Shown here in pieces: positions 17,012 through 27,090 of a DNA stretch of 64,000 nucleotides. Location: contig JAFSOC010000015.1 in NCBI GenBank assembly GCA_017447185.1, forward strand, positions 310,672 through 374,671, given 5' to 3'. The number at the start of each line of letters is the position of its first letter. The stretch's first letter is position 1. The DNA is from Clostridia bacterium (lineage in GTDB: Bacteria; Bacillota; Clostridia; Christensenellales; Aristaeellaceae). The notes under the pieces are model-generated. The model did not search any database, was not told the DNA's origin, and saw only the letters and a list, made by a program, of their open reading frames with translations. A program made the translations under genes and the position numbers.

Positions 17012-18520
17012 TTACTCAGCTTCGTTTTCGATATCATCACTGTCTTTCTTCTCAAGACGTTTCATTGTCGGGAAAAGAAGCACATCACGAATGGCAGCAG
17101 AGTCTGTCAGAAGCATACACATACGGTCTATACCGAAGCCGATTCCGCCAGTCGGCGGCATACCAATTTCAAGCGCGTTGAGGAAATCTTCATCCGTATG
17201 ATTTGCTTCCTCATCGCCGGCAGCAAACTGTTCTTCCTGCAGAGCAAAACGATGGCGCTGATCTATCGGATCATTCAGTTCAGAGTAGGCGTTTGCCATC
17301 TCCCAACCGTTCATGAAGAATTCAAAACGTTCAACATATTCAGGATGATCCGGTTTCATCTTAGTCAGCGGACTGATATCCGTCGGATGATCCATAATGA
17401 ACGTTGGCTGGATCATGTGCTCTTCGCAAAACTGTTCGAAGAACAGATTCAGGATTTCGCCTTTTTTGTGACGTGGCTCAAACTCTACATGATGTGTCTT
17501 GGCCGCTTCACGCGCTTCTTCCAGCGTATGAATCTGATCAAAGTCGACACCGGAATACTGTTTCACAGCTTCTGTCATTGTCATTCTTGCAAAAGGTTTG
17601 CCAAGATCCATTTCAATCCCGTTATAGACGATCTTTGTTGTGCCGAGAACTTCCTGCGCAACATAGCGATACAGGTTTTCTGTAAGATCCATCATTCCGT
17701 GATAATCGGTATACGCCTGATAAAGTTCCATCAGCGTGAATTCCGGATTGTGACGCGTGTCGAGACCTTCATTCCGAAAAACTCTGCCAATTTCATAAAC
17801 ACGTTCAAGCCCGCCCACAATCAGGCGCTTCAGATAAAGCTCCAGAGAAATCCGAAGCTTGAAATCCTCATCCAGCGCGTTGAAATGTGTTTCAAACGGC
17901 CGGGCAGCTGCGCCGCCGGCATTGGAAACCAGCATGGGAGTTTCAACTTCCATAAATCCCTGTGCATCCAGATAGCGGCGAATAGCGCTGATAATCCTTG
18001 AACGTTTGATAAAAGTATCCTTAACTTCCGGATTCATTATCAGATCCACATAACGTTGACGGTAACGCAGATCCGTATTTGTCAGGCCATGATACTTTTC
18101 AGGCAGAATCTGCAGGCTTTTGGAAAGCAGGACAAGTTCCACCGCATGAACTGAAATTTCACCGGTTTTTGTTTTGAACACATTGCCTTTCAGGCCAATG
18201 ATATCTCCGATATCCATCTTTTTGAAGTCTTTGTAAGATTCTTCGCCGATGAAATCCCTTGCGACATAGCACTGGATTGTACCTTTCAGATCCTGGATGT
18301 GGCAAAAGGAGGCTTTTCCCATCACGCGCTTGGACATCATCCGTCCGGCAATGCAGACTTCCTGCCCATCCAGTTTGTCAAAATCATCTTTTATCTCCGC
18401 GCTGTGGTGTGTTACATCATATTTGGTGATGACAAACGGATTTTTGCCGGCATCCTGCAGTTCCTTCAGTTTATCCCGGCGAATCTGGAGCAGTTCGTTT
18501 ACATTTCCTGTTTCAGCCAT
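17012..18520 (-). CDS. lysS: Lysyl-tRNA synthetase, class II
   Basis: 502 aa, usual length. N-terminal OB-fold anticodon domain ([22 protein letters not shown]), then the class II catalytic core: motif 1 around [21 protein letters not shown], motif 2 [22 protein letters not shown], and motif 3 [14 protein letters not shown] near the end. Charges tRNA-Lys with lysine in the cytoplasm. Starts 35 bp after greA and shares its promoter; greA-lysS is a common clostridial pair. No T-box is visible ahead of it. Confidence 0.97.
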   Translation of the reverse strand: MAETGNVNELLQIRRDKLKELQDAGKNPFVITKYDVTHHSAEIKDDFDKLDGQEVCIAGRMMSKRVMGKASFCHIQDLKGTIQCYVARDFIGEESYKDFKKMDIGDIIGLKGNVFKTKTGEISVHAVELVLLSKSLQILPEKYHGLTNTDLRYRQRYVDLIMNPEVKDTFIKRSRIISAIRRYLDAQGFMEVETPMLVSNAGGAAARPFETHFNALDEDFKLRISLELYLKRLIVGGLERVYEIGRVFRNEGLDTRHNPEFTLMELYQAYTDYHGMMDLTENLYRYVAQEVLGTTKIVYNGIEMDLGKPFARMTMTEAVKQYSGVDFDQIHTLEEAREAAKTHHVEFEPRHKKGEILNLFFEQFCEEHMIQPTFIMDHPTDISPLTKMKPDHPEYVERFEFFMNGWEMANAYSELNDPIDQRHRFALQEEQFAAGDEEANHTDEDFLNALEIGMPPTGGIGFGIDRMCMLLTDSAAIRDVLLFPTMKRLEKKDSDDIENEAE

Positions 18521-18555
18521 GGGTATTTTCTCCTTTATCTGTCTCTGTGAATGAA

Positions 18556-19038
18556 TTACATCTTCTTAATCGACATAACCTTATACCGGATGGTTCCGGC
18601 GGGGATGTTGATTGTTACGGTCTGGTTCCTTTTGGCTCCAAGAAGTCCGGCACCAACCGGGCTTTCATTGGAAATTTTATCCGCAGCCGGGTCTGCTTCA
18701 TTGGCTCCGACGATAGAGTATTCATATGTTTCGTTTTCATCCAGATCCTTTACTTTAACGATTGTGCCGATGGAAACGCGTTCGGTAGTAATTTCATCAT
18801 CCCCGACAACTGTCGCAGTACGGATCGTTGCCTGCAGACGGTTAATTTCCTCTTCTACCTTGGCCTGTTCCTTCTTGGCTTCATCGTATTCTGCATTTTC
18901 GCTCAGATCTCCGAATCCGCGGGCAATTGCAATCTGCTCGCTGATCTCATTGCGACGTACGGAAATCAGATAATCCAGCTGCTCCTGCAGTTTTTTCAAA
19001 CCGCTCTCTGTCAGAACGGTTCCCTTTTCTTCAGACAT
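18556..19038 (-). CDS. greA: Transcription elongation factor GreA
   Basis: 160 aa. N-terminal coiled coil (residues about 8-78) with acidic tip residues in the [24 protein letters not shown] stretch, where the D-LSENAEY signature lies, followed by the C-terminal FKBP-like domain. GreA stimulates RNA cleavage in stalled RNA polymerase. It is read from a consensus promoter about 115 bp upstream through a structured leader (see 19057-19107). Confidence 0.97.
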   Translation of the reverse strand: MSEEKGTVLTESGLKKLQEQLDYLISVRRNEISEQIAIARGFGDLSENAEYDEAKKEQAKVEEEINRLQATIRTATVVGDDEITTERVSIGTIVKVKDLDENETYEYSIVGANEADPAADKISNESPVGAGLLGAKRNQTVTINIPAGTIRYKVMSIKKM

Positions 19039-19056
19039 AATTTTTCAAGGCTCCTT

Positions 19057-19107
19057 TCACATATAAGAAACACCCTGCAGCCGTATGGCGGAAACAAGGT
19101 GTTTCAT
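19057..19107 (-). other. greA leader: hairpin and possible 16-codon leader ORF
   Basis: Between promoter and greA the minus strand holds an inverted repeat GAAACACC / GGTGTTTC (plus 19067-19074 and 19099-19106) and, on the same bases, an ATG-to-TGA frame of 16 codons preceded closely by AAGGGA. Stem and frame overlap nearly completely, the layout of a leader peptide/attenuator. No known family. Both elements could be chance in an untranslated leader. Confidence 0.3.
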
Positions 19108-19130
19108 AGTTCCCTTCTCAGAGTAACTGG

Positions 19131-19159
19131 ATTATACCCGCTTTCAGGAAGATTGTCAA
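19131..19159 (-). promoter_or_regulatory. Consensus promoter of greA-lysS
   Basis: Minus strand TTGACA, 17-bp spacer, TATAAT (plus 19154-19159 and 19131-19136), both boxes perfect. It starts right after the end of the preceding gene at 19176. Confidence 0.9.
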
Positions 19160-19175
19160 TCTTCCCGCGTGATTG

Positions 19176-19949
19176 TCATTCAAGAAAACCCATATATTCG
19201 TTAAACACATTAAACAGCATATCGCCGGAACAGACCGGAAGAACATAATCAGATTTTCCGATTGGTTCATAACTGAAAAGTTCAGAAGCACCGGTCAGTA
19301 CCAGTGCCGGATATATATCCATGTTCCTTCCGAAAATGATTTCAAGGTATGGTACATATTTGGCTGCCTGCAGAATTTCCTCCGGATCAATTTTATCTTT
19401 CATTTTAAACTCCAGGGAAAATACTTTCCCGGGAGCAATAACAAGCACATCAGCATAGATCCGAATCCGGTGCATCAGATTAAATCGCAATTCGAAAACT
19501 ATTTCCCACCGATCCAGCTGGAAATCGGACATATTCTGAAGATCAGTAAACAGAGTTCGCATTGTTTCCCTGCTGTCCCGGAAAGAATGAAAAAGTCCCC
19601 TTGTATCATTCAGGTTTCTGCCGATTCTGCGGCATCCTTCTTCCAGTCGTGTCAGCCAGGTTTCCTCTGTTTCACCCATAAATTCTGAAACTGTTCCATA
19701 CCAGCCGGAAAATTCAAACAGACCGTCATACGGAGGCCGTTGTCTTACAAGCGCATGCCAGAAATAGTCCCGGTCCTGATAGCACAGTTCACGCATCAGG
19801 GCTGATGAAACCATCCATCGGCTGATTTCTGTTTTGTCCAGGTTCAGTTCCCTGGCAATTTCCCTCGCTTTGATTCCGTTACGGCGGGAAATCAGTGAGT
19901 AAATCTGAAGTTCCGTTTCAGAAAATAGTTCTGTTGAGCCTCTTTTCAT
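19176..19949 (-). CDS. Winged-helix protein with a PD-(D/E)XK nuclease-like domain
   Basis: 257 aa, family not recognised. Residues about 8-60 form a MarR-like winged helix with a HTH at KAREIARELNLDKTEISRWM. Residues about 140-225 match the PD-(D/E)XK nuclease core: a helix with Glu153, Asp167 in RIYADVLVI, Glu180-Phe-Lys182 (SLEFKMK) and Gln194 with Tyr198 in a following helix, like the Q-motif of RecB-type nucleases. It starts 19 bp after metA in the same operon. A DNA-binding restriction or repair-like role is inference; degradation of nucleic acid has not been shown for this layout as far as I know. Confidence 0.6.
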   Translation of the reverse strand: MKRGSTELFSETELQIYSLISRRNGIKAREIARELNLDKTEISRWMVSSALMRELCYQDRDYFWHALVRQRPPYDGLFEFSGWYGTVSEFMGETEETWLTRLEEGCRRIGRNLNDTRGLFHSFRDSRETMRTLFTDLQNMSDFQLDRWEIVFELRFNLMHRIRIYADVLVIAPGKVFSLEFKMKDKIDPEEILQAAKYVPYLEIIFGRNMDIYPALVLTGASELFSYEPIGKSDYVLPVCSGDMLFNVFNEYMGFLE

Positions 19950-19968
19950 CCGGCAGGCCTCCGTCCGG

Positions 19969-20910
19969 TTATCTGCCGCTTTCCGGTGTTTCTCCGGATA
20001 TTTCTTTCAAATCGTAAGGTGTTGTCTGGTATACCATATAATTCAGCCAGTTTGCATACAATAAATTTGCATGGCTTCTCCAGGATACAATCGGTTCCTT
20101 TGTATCGTCATCATCCGGATAATAATTTACAGGCACATCAATCGGTAATCCGGCATTTTTATCCCGCAAATATTCCTTTTCCAGAGTCCTGGGATCATAT
20201 TCACTGTGACCCATAATAAAAACCTGGCGTCCGTTCTCAGTGGAAGCAGCATATACTCCGGCTTCTTCAGAGGAAGCCAGAATCTTCAGTTTGCCACATT
20301 TTTCCAGGTCATCCCGTCGCACTGTTGTGTGGCGGCTGTGGGGTGCCATGAAAACATCATCAAATCCGCGTAAAAGAATATAATTCTTCCGTTCTGCACG
20401 GTGACGAAAAACCCCGAACAGTTTCCTGTCCAGCTTGTATTTCTGAATACCGAAATGATAGTACAGCGCTGCCTGAGCACCCCAGCAGATATGAAACGTG
20501 GAATGTACATGTTCTTTGCTCCATTCCATAATTTCACACAGTTCATCCCAGTATTCAACTTCTTCAAAAGGCAGGTGTTCCACCGGTGCACCCGTGATGA
20601 TCATTCCGTCAAAATTCCGGTCTTTGATTTCAGGGAAAGTTTTATAAAACGTGGTCAGATGTTCAGCGGAAGTGTTTTTTGATACATGAGACTGCATTTT
20701 GATCAGTTCTGTTTCCACCTGCAGGGATGTATTGCCCAGCAGGCGAAGCAGCTGGGTCTCCGTATCAATTTTTGTTGGCATAAGGTTGACAATCGCTATC
20801 TGAAGAGGTCGGATATCCTGCGTCAGGGCGCGTGTTTCCGTCATGACAAAGATATTTTCATCTGTCAGTGTTTTATAGGCCGGCAATTCATTCGGAATCT
20901 TGATTGGCAC
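19969..20910 (-). CDS. metA: Homoserine O-acetyltransferase/succinyltransferase MetA
   Basis: 313 aa, full length. Opening [11 protein letters not shown], then the glutamine-amidotransferase-like fold with the catalytic Cys in [10 protein letters not shown], a His in the GHSEYD block and Glu residue in the same motif. Activates homoserine at its hydroxyl for methionine synthesis, using acetyl-CoA in most Firmicutes members. No S-box or SAM riboswitch is visible in the 100-bp upstream region, which is unusual for a clostridial methionine gene. Followed by the winged-helix protein. Confidence 0.95.
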   Translation of the reverse strand: MPIKIPNELPAYKTLTDENIFVMTETRALTQDIRPLQIAIVNLMPTKIDTETQLLRLLGNTSLQVETELIKMQSHVSKNTSAEHLTTFYKTFPEIKDRNFDGMIITGAPVEHLPFEEVEYWDELCEIMEWSKEHVHSTFHICWGAQAALYYHFGIQKYKLDRKLFGVFRHRAERKNYILLRGFDDVFMAPHSRHTTVRRDDLEKCGKLKILASSEEAGVYAASTENGRQVFIMGHSEYDPRTLEKEYLRDKNAGLPIDVPVNYYPDDDDTKEPIVSWRSHANLLYANWLNYMVYQTTPYDLKEISGETPESGR

Positions 20911-21013
20911 AGTTGCTCATTCCTTTCGGAAAACCAGAATAAACATGTGATAATATAGCATATCTTCCCTGAAACCACAAGGAAACATGTTGATACAGGA
21001 TCCGGCATGCACG

Positions 21014-21045
21014 AAAAAAACAGTGCCCGGGAAATCCGGGCACTG
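21014..21045 (-). terminator. Terminator of groES-groEL
   Basis: Perfect 10-bp stem CAGTGCCCGG / CCGGGCACTG (plus 21021-21030, 21036-21045), 5-base loop, then seven T on the minus strand, 19 bp after the groEL stop. Confidence 0.95.
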
Positions 21046-21063
21046 CGGGATGCATAAATCAAT

Positions 21064-22695
<1,632 letters not shown>

Positions 22696-22724
22696 TTACT
22701 CCTTTACGATTCATTCTTCCGGAA

Positions 22725-23024
<300 letters not shown>

Positions 23025-23046
23025 TCATAACATCTCTCAGATTGTT

Positions 23047-23073
23047 TTAGCACTCATCATGATCGAGTGCTAA
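23047..23073 (-). promoter_or_regulatory. CIRCE element (HrcA operator)
   Basis: Perfect inverted repeat TTAGCACTC-N9-GAGTGCTAA, identical to the CIRCE consensus. It sits between the promoter and the groES ribosome site, so HrcA represses the operon until heat shock. hrcA itself is not in the window. Confidence 0.97.
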
Positions 23074-23084
23074 CAACCTTATGT

Positions 23085-23113
23085 AATATAATTCATTTAC
23101 CTCTATACTGCAA
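23085..23113 (-). promoter_or_regulatory. groES-groEL promoter
   Basis: Minus strand TTGCAG, 17-bp spacer, TATATT (plus 23108-23113 and 23085-23090), placed directly upstream of CIRCE so that transcription would start just before it. Confidence 0.75.
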
Positions 23114-23295
23114 GTTCAGGAACTCTCATTATCTGACGTTTTTTTAGATATTACTGTAAATTACTCTATGATATTCGTTTATACTCCGATTTTCTTTAAT
23201 GAAACATTGTTGTTCCTTGTGTTACAATCCATTCGGCTTTCCCGTAGATCTTTGTGAACCGGAACAAACGGCTGCAGAAAGGATCCTTGAATTCG

Positions 23296-24342
23296 ATGAC
23301 AGATCCCTCAGAAATCGCTTCCCCACTGCTCAAATGGTACGACTGTTGTGCCCGTTCCATGCCATGGCGTGGAATTCATGATCCATATAAAACCTGGGTT
23401 AGTGAAACCATGCTTCAACAGACGCGGGTTGAAACTGTAATCCCTTATTATGAAAAATTCCTTGCCCGTTTTCCGACTTTGAAGGATCTCGCCGCAGCTG
23501 ATGAGGCAGACATTCTGAAAATGTGGGAAGGACTTGGTTATTATTCCCGTGCCAGGAATCTTTTAAAAGGTGTCCGGCAGGTGATGGAGCAATATAACGG
23601 TACAGTTCCTCATGATCCGAAGCTTCTCGCCAAAATCAGCGGCATCGGGCCATATACGGCCGGTGCCATTGCCTCCATTGCTTATGATGTTCCTGTTCCC
23701 GCTGTAGATGGAAATGTTCTTCGTGTTTTTTCCCGTCTTTTCGGTATTCGTGATAATATCCGCCTGCCGGATACGCGCAAAAAGCTTGAATCTCTGGCCG
23801 CTTTTGCTGTTCCGGACAAACGCGCCGGTGATTATAACCAGGCAGTTATGGATCTGGGCGCCACAGTATGCGTTCCCGGAACACCCGACTGCGATCATTG
23901 TCCGCTTTCTTCATTATGTAATGCTTTTATACGGGGCGATGCGGCAGATCTGCCGGTTATTCCCGGGGCGGCTCCCCAGAAAATCGTATCCTTTTCCATC
24001 CCGATTTTGATTTCCGGCAATCAAACACTTGTCCGAAAACGCACTGAAACGCTCCTGAAGGGGCTTTGGTGTTTTCCATTACTTGAATGTGACCCGCAGG
24101 ATCTGCCCACATTTCTTTTTCGAAAGTTTCAAATAATTGCGGTACCGGCCGGTGAATCCATTCACACCCGTCATGTTTTCACACATCTTATCTGGCAAAT
24201 GACAATTATGCCATTCACTGTTACAAATGATCTTCCTGCTCCCGACGGTTATGTTTGGGTTTCAGCCTCTGAGCTTGAAAATCTTGCCTTTCCGTCCGCC
24301 ATGAATATTCCGCTGAAAACAGCCAGGGATTTTTTGTCATAA
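23296..24342 (+). CDS. mutY: A/G-specific adenine glycosylase MutY
   Basis: 348 aa. HhH-GPD core: WVSETMLQQTRVETV with the catalytic Glu, HhH motif LAKISGIGPYTAGAI, and AVDGNVLRV with the catalytic Asp. The 4Fe-4S ligands are C-x6-C-x2-C-x5-C in the stretch CVPGTPDCDHCPLSSLC. A C-terminal Nudix-like domain that reads 8-oxoguanine follows. Removes adenine mispaired with 8-oxoG. ATG at 23296 chosen for match to the family N-terminus, with GAAAGGA upstream; the frame is open back to 23254. I found no clear promoter between groES and mutY. Confidence 0.95.
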   Translation: MTDPSEIASPLLKWYDCCARSMPWRGIHDPYKTWVSETMLQQTRVETVIPYYEKFLARFPTLKDLAAADEADILKMWEGLGYYSRARNLLKGVRQVMEQYNGTVPHDPKLLAKISGIGPYTAGAIASIAYDVPVPAVDGNVLRVFSRLFGIRDNIRLPDTRKKLESLAAFAVPDKRAGDYNQAVMDLGATVCVPGTPDCDHCPLSSLCNAFIRGDAADLPVIPGAAPQKIVSFSIPILISGNQTLVRKRTETLLKGLWCFPLLECDPQDLPTFLFRKFQIIAVPAGESIHTRHVFTHLIWQMTIMPFTVTNDLPAPDGYVWVSASELENLAFPSAMNIPLKTARDFLS

Positions 24343-24366
24343 AAAATCCGTGCCGTCAGGCACGGA
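24341..24366 (-). terminator. Terminator of the M18 aminopeptidase gene
   Basis: Perfect 8-bp stem TCCGTGCC / GGCACGGA (24347-24354, 24359-24366) with a 4-base loop. The T run is on the minus strand (24346-24341), so it ends the aminopeptidase transcript; it abuts the mutY stop. Confidence 0.85.
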
Positions 24367-24385
24367 CTATAAACTTATCTTTTTC

Positions 24386-25768
24386 CTATGCATTAAGCAT
24401 AAAAGCCTTATATGCTTTTACGGCTTCATACAGGTCTGCTTTGGAAATAATCTCCATCGGAGCATGCATATTCAGAACAGCAACACCACTGTCTATAACT
24501 TCCATTCCGTACAATGCGCAGATGTAGGCAATCGTCCCGCCTCCCCCAAGGTCAACGCGACCCAGTTCCGCGGTCTGCCAGCAAACTTTATTGTCATCCA
24601 TAATCTTCCGGATCTTTCCAATGAATTCAGCATTTGCGTCATTGGAACCGCCTTTGCCCCGTACACCCGTAAACTTGTTATAGCACACACCCCGTCCAAG
24701 ATACGCAGCATTTTTCTTTTCAAAAGCGGAACCATACAGAGGATCATACCCTGCGCTGACATCGCATGAAAGCATACGGCTGTTTTTCAGCGTTCTCCTT
24801 ACTGTCAGTTCACTGTAATTCCCCATCAGGTTCGCAATTTCGGCGACAGCATTTTCCATGTATTTTGCCTGCATACCGGTTGCACCGACGCTCCCGATTT
24901 CTTCTTTGTCCACCAGCATGCCACAGCATGTGTATTCCGGTATCTCTCTGATACCAAGCAGAGCTTCCAGCTCCGCGAAGGCACAGCTTCTGTCATCATG
25001 TCCATATCCCATAATCATTGAACGGTCCAGACCGAAATCCCTTGCTTTTTCAGCCGGAACAGCCTCAATTTCAGCAGAAAGCATATCTTCTTCATCGATT
25101 TGATATTCATCTTTAAGGATTTTGAGGAGCTGCGCCTTTACAGGCTCTTTATCCTCTCCAGTCAAAGGCTTTCCGCCGAGCATAATGTCAAGGTTTTCGC
25201 CGGTTATCGCCTCTCCCAGTTTCTTTTCAGCCTGCTCTTTGGACAAATGAATCAGAAGATCTGTCACACCGAAAACAGGGTCGGTATCTTTTTCTCCGAT
25301 GCAGATCATAACATTGGTACCGTCTTTTTTAACAACTACACCGTGAAGTGCAAGCTGCCTTGCAACCCATTGATATTTTTTTATACCTCCATAATAATGT
25401 GTGTCCGCCATTGCAAAATCCGTGTCTTCATAAAAAGGATTCTGTTTCAGGTCGATACGCGGGGAATCAATATGTGCTCCTACAATATTCATACCGCATT
25501 CCAGCGGTTTTTTGCCAATGTGGAAGGCAACAATGGCTTTACCCATCTGGTTCAGGTATATTTTGTCTCCGGCCTTCAGTTTTTTCTTTTTGTCAATTGC
25601 ATCCTCCAGGGACGTGTATCCCGCTTTTTCAAGTTTATTGACAGTGTAAAGGACACATTCTCTTTCAGTCTTCCCCTGATTCAGAAATTCCTTATATGTT
25701 TCAGCCAGAGCTTCCACCTTTTTCATTTCCGTTTTGTGATAAGTTTTCCAGGCATTGGGTCTTTCCAT
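24386..25768 (-). CDS. M18 family aminopeptidase
   Basis: 460 aa cytosolic metallopeptidase. M18 landmarks: GAHIDSPRIDLK with the first His and Asp zinc ligands, the bridging Asp in GHDDRSCAF, DKEEIGS with the catalytic Glu, and a C-terminal MHAPMEIIS His ligand. M18 enzymes release N-terminal residues, mainly acidic or neutral, from peptides. Usual length for the clostridial branch. The gene stands alone between two terminators. Confidence 0.93.
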   Translation of the reverse strand: MERPNAWKTYHKTEMKKVEALAETYKEFLNQGKTERECVLYTVNKLEKAGYTSLEDAIDKKKKLKAGDKIYLNQMGKAIVAFHIGKKPLECGMNIVGAHIDSPRIDLKQNPFYEDTDFAMADTHYYGGIKKYQWVARQLALHGVVVKKDGTNVMICIGEKDTDPVFGVTDLLIHLSKEQAEKKLGEAITGENLDIMLGGKPLTGEDKEPVKAQLLKILKDEYQIDEEDMLSAEIEAVPAEKARDFGLDRSMIMGYGHDDRSCAFAELEALLGIREIPEYTCCGMLVDKEEIGSVGATGMQAKYMENAVAEIANLMGNYSELTVRRTLKNSRMLSCDVSAGYDPLYGSAFEKKNAAYLGRGVCYNKFTGVRGKGGSNDANAEFIGKIRKIMDDNKVCWQTAELGRVDLGGGGTIAYICALYGMEVIDSGVAVLNMHAPMEIISKADLYEAVKAYKAFMLNA

Positions 25769-25824
25769 ATTGTCACACTCCTTTGCTTTATATTATCATG
25801 AAAATAACATAAAAACAACGAAGC

Positions 25825-25849
25825 AAAAATCCCCCGAAGGGGATTTTTT
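25825..25849 (-). terminator. Bidirectional hairpin ending the repressor operon
   Basis: AAAATCCCC / GGGGATTTT stem (25826-25834, 25839-25847) with a 4-base loop; T tracts on both strands. On the minus strand it lies 2 bp after the stop of the LexA-domain gene and isolates it from the aminopeptidase gene. Confidence 0.85.
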
Positions 25850-25850
25850 G

Positions 25851-26105
25851 TTAACCGACTTTCCGAATCTGTATCCTTGCATTCTGTGTCACATAGTAAT
25901 TTCTGCGGGATTGCTCTCCCTGCATCAGCAAACCTTCATTCACCATCCTGCGAAGATATCCGGCTGTGGTTGAAGTGGATGTCAGCCCGGCTGCCTCTCC
26001 GATTTCGCGGACACTCGGCTGCCGGCCCTGTTCTTCTGCAAAAGACATCATATAACGAATAATCGTATCTCTGGTTTTTCTGTTGCGAGGTTTACGGGAT
26101 TCCAT
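25851..26105 (-). CDS. Stand-alone LexA-type winged-helix DNA-binding protein
   Basis: 84 aa. The stretch QPSVREIGEAAGLTSTST, followed by a recognition helix TTAGYLRRMVNEGLL and a wing, is close to the N-terminal domain of Bacillus-type LexA (PF01726). The peptidase half is absent: a terminator follows the stop within 2 bp, so this is not a frameshifted lexA. The helix keeps the STS-T motif where LexA has SSST. It cannot self-cleave. It lies 18 bp after an XRE-S24 gene with AAAGGA in between, and is co-transcribed. It may block or share LexA sites; that is inference. Confidence 0.8.
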   Translation of the reverse strand: MESRKPRNRKTRDTIIRYMMSFAEEQGRQPSVREIGEAAGLTSTSTTAGYLRRMVNEGLLMQGEQSRRNYYVTQNARIQIRKVG

Positions 26106-26123
26106 TAATCATCTCATCCTTTC

Positions 26124-26918
26124 TTAAATCATGTTGTTCGTTATTTCGTCTTCCCGTGCAAACAATTCTTTTTCTGCGATTCCAAGTACTTTGCCGACGC
26201 ATCGCACTTCGTCTCCGTCATTGAAGTGTATTGTCGGGTAGGCCGGGTTCAGGCTGTGAAGTCCGTCACGCTGATAGACTTTTATGTATCCGGCATCCCC
26301 ATTGGTGAATATTCCAATTTCACCGGGACGTATGGATGCTCTGTGCTGCACGAGTACCAGATCACCGTCATGATATTCAGGTTCCATACTGTTCCCGCTG
26401 ATACAGATCATTTCGTCCGCCAGTGATGTCAGAGGTGTCTTTTCAATCCATACAGGTTCCCCGGATGTTTCTCCGACGGTATAACTCGGTCCTGCACAGG
26501 CTGCAAGATCATTTCGGAAGATCCTGATGAGTTCGCGCTTTTCTTTCGCCTGAGTATCCTGAATTTTGAGGAGTGCATCCATCTCGTGCAGAACAATCTG
26601 CCGATGATAATCTGTCAGTGCGACATAACGAATTGCAAACTCTTTGGGTATCTTCTCCTTTTCAGAATCATGTTCCGGGATTCCGTAAAACTCTTCCAGT
26701 GTCAGGCCCAGCGCCTCACAGATAACAGGTACGCTGTTCAGATCAGGTCTGCTGCGTCCAGATTCCCAGGCGCCAACCGCGTTCTTACCGACATGAACCA
26801 TGGCACCGAGTTGCTCCTGATTCATACCGTTTTCCATTCGCCTGCTTCGGATGATTTCTGCGTAAGATACGCCGGCCGCATTCTGCATTGCTGTATCCTT
26901 TTTCTCGGGTCTGCTCAT
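26124..26918 (-). CDS. XRE-family repressor with S24 (LexA-like) self-cleavage domain
   Basis: 264 aa. Residues about 17-76 are a lambda-type HTH (MNQEQLGAMVHVGKNAVGAWE). A helical linker follows, then an S24 peptidase: likely scissile Ala142-Gly143 (in AACAGPS), Ser177 in GNSMEP and Lys213 in GYIKVY. The 34-residue step from Gly to Ser equals that of E. coli LexA (G85 to S119), and Ser to Lys is 36 versus 37. So it should cleave itself on RecA activation. ATG at 26918 lies 8 bases after AGGAGG. First gene of an operon with the LexA-domain protein. No phage genes are nearby. Confidence 0.88.
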   Translation of the reverse strand: MSRPEKKDTAMQNAAGVSYAEIIRSRRMENGMNQEQLGAMVHVGKNAVGAWESGRSRPDLNSVPVICEALGLTLEEFYGIPEHDSEKEKIPKEFAIRYVALTDYHRQIVLHEMDALLKIQDTQAKEKRELIRIFRNDLAACAGPSYTVGETSGEPVWIEKTPLTSLADEMICISGNSMEPEYHDGDLVLVQHRASIRPGEIGIFTNGDAGYIKVYQRDGLHSLNPAYPTIHFNDGDEVRCVGKVLGIAEKELFAREDEITNNMI

Positions 26919-26938
26919 TTTTTCTTCCTCCTGCAAAT

Positions 26939-26968
26939 ATAATAGCACAATAGTTTTGTGCTTGTAAA
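26939..26968 (-). promoter_or_regulatory. Promoter of the XRE-S24 operon
   Basis: Minus strand TTTACA, 18-bp spacer, TATTAT (plus 26963-26968 and 26939-26944). The spacer is almost exactly filled by an operator palindrome (26945-26961), so binding would exclude RNA polymerase. Confidence 0.7.
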
Positions 26969-26995
26969 GAGGAACAAAACAATAATTTTGTGTTT
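26945..26995 (-). promoter_or_regulatory. Two putative repressor operators 32 bp apart
   Basis: Site 1, 26945-26961, is the inverted repeat GCACAA-N5-TTGTGC. Site 2, 26974-26991, is ACAAAA-N6-TTTTGT. The plus-strand blocks CAATAGTTTTGTGCTT (26948-26963) and CAATAATTTTGTGTTT (26980-26995) differ at two positions and start exactly 32 bp apart, three DNA turns. This suits cooperative binding by the XRE-S24 dimer. They lie between the divergent operon and argF. Confidence 0.65.
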
Positions 26996-27030
26996 ATTTG
27001 TCTTTTTCCTGTCCGCTCTTTTCTATCTGA

Positions 27031-27059
27031 TTGACTTGCAGCATAACGGATTTTATAAT
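27031..27059 (+). promoter_or_regulatory. Promoter of argF
   Basis: TTGACT (27031-27036), 17-bp spacer, TATAAT (27054-27059), ending 31 bp before the start codon. No ARG-box is obvious. Confidence 0.8.
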
Positions 27060-27090
27060 TTGTTTACATATTAGTGAAGGAGTAAAACTT

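Noticed and set aside
16847..18001. 384-aa plus-strand frame
   Set aside because: Antisense to lysS, which is certain; no ribosome site and no recognisable domain.
24341..24366. Terminator of mutY
   Set aside because: The T run is on the minus side of the hairpin, so it fits the aminopeptidase gene; on the plus strand the hairpin is followed by CTATAAACTT.
25851..26105. Frameshifted or truncated full lexA
   Set aside because: The terminator follows the stop within 2 bp and no S24 peptidase remnant is found downstream; the frame is intact.
26124..26918. Prophage repressor marking an integrated phage
   Set aside because: No integrase, structural or lysis genes or attachment repeats nearby; the neighbours are housekeeping genes.
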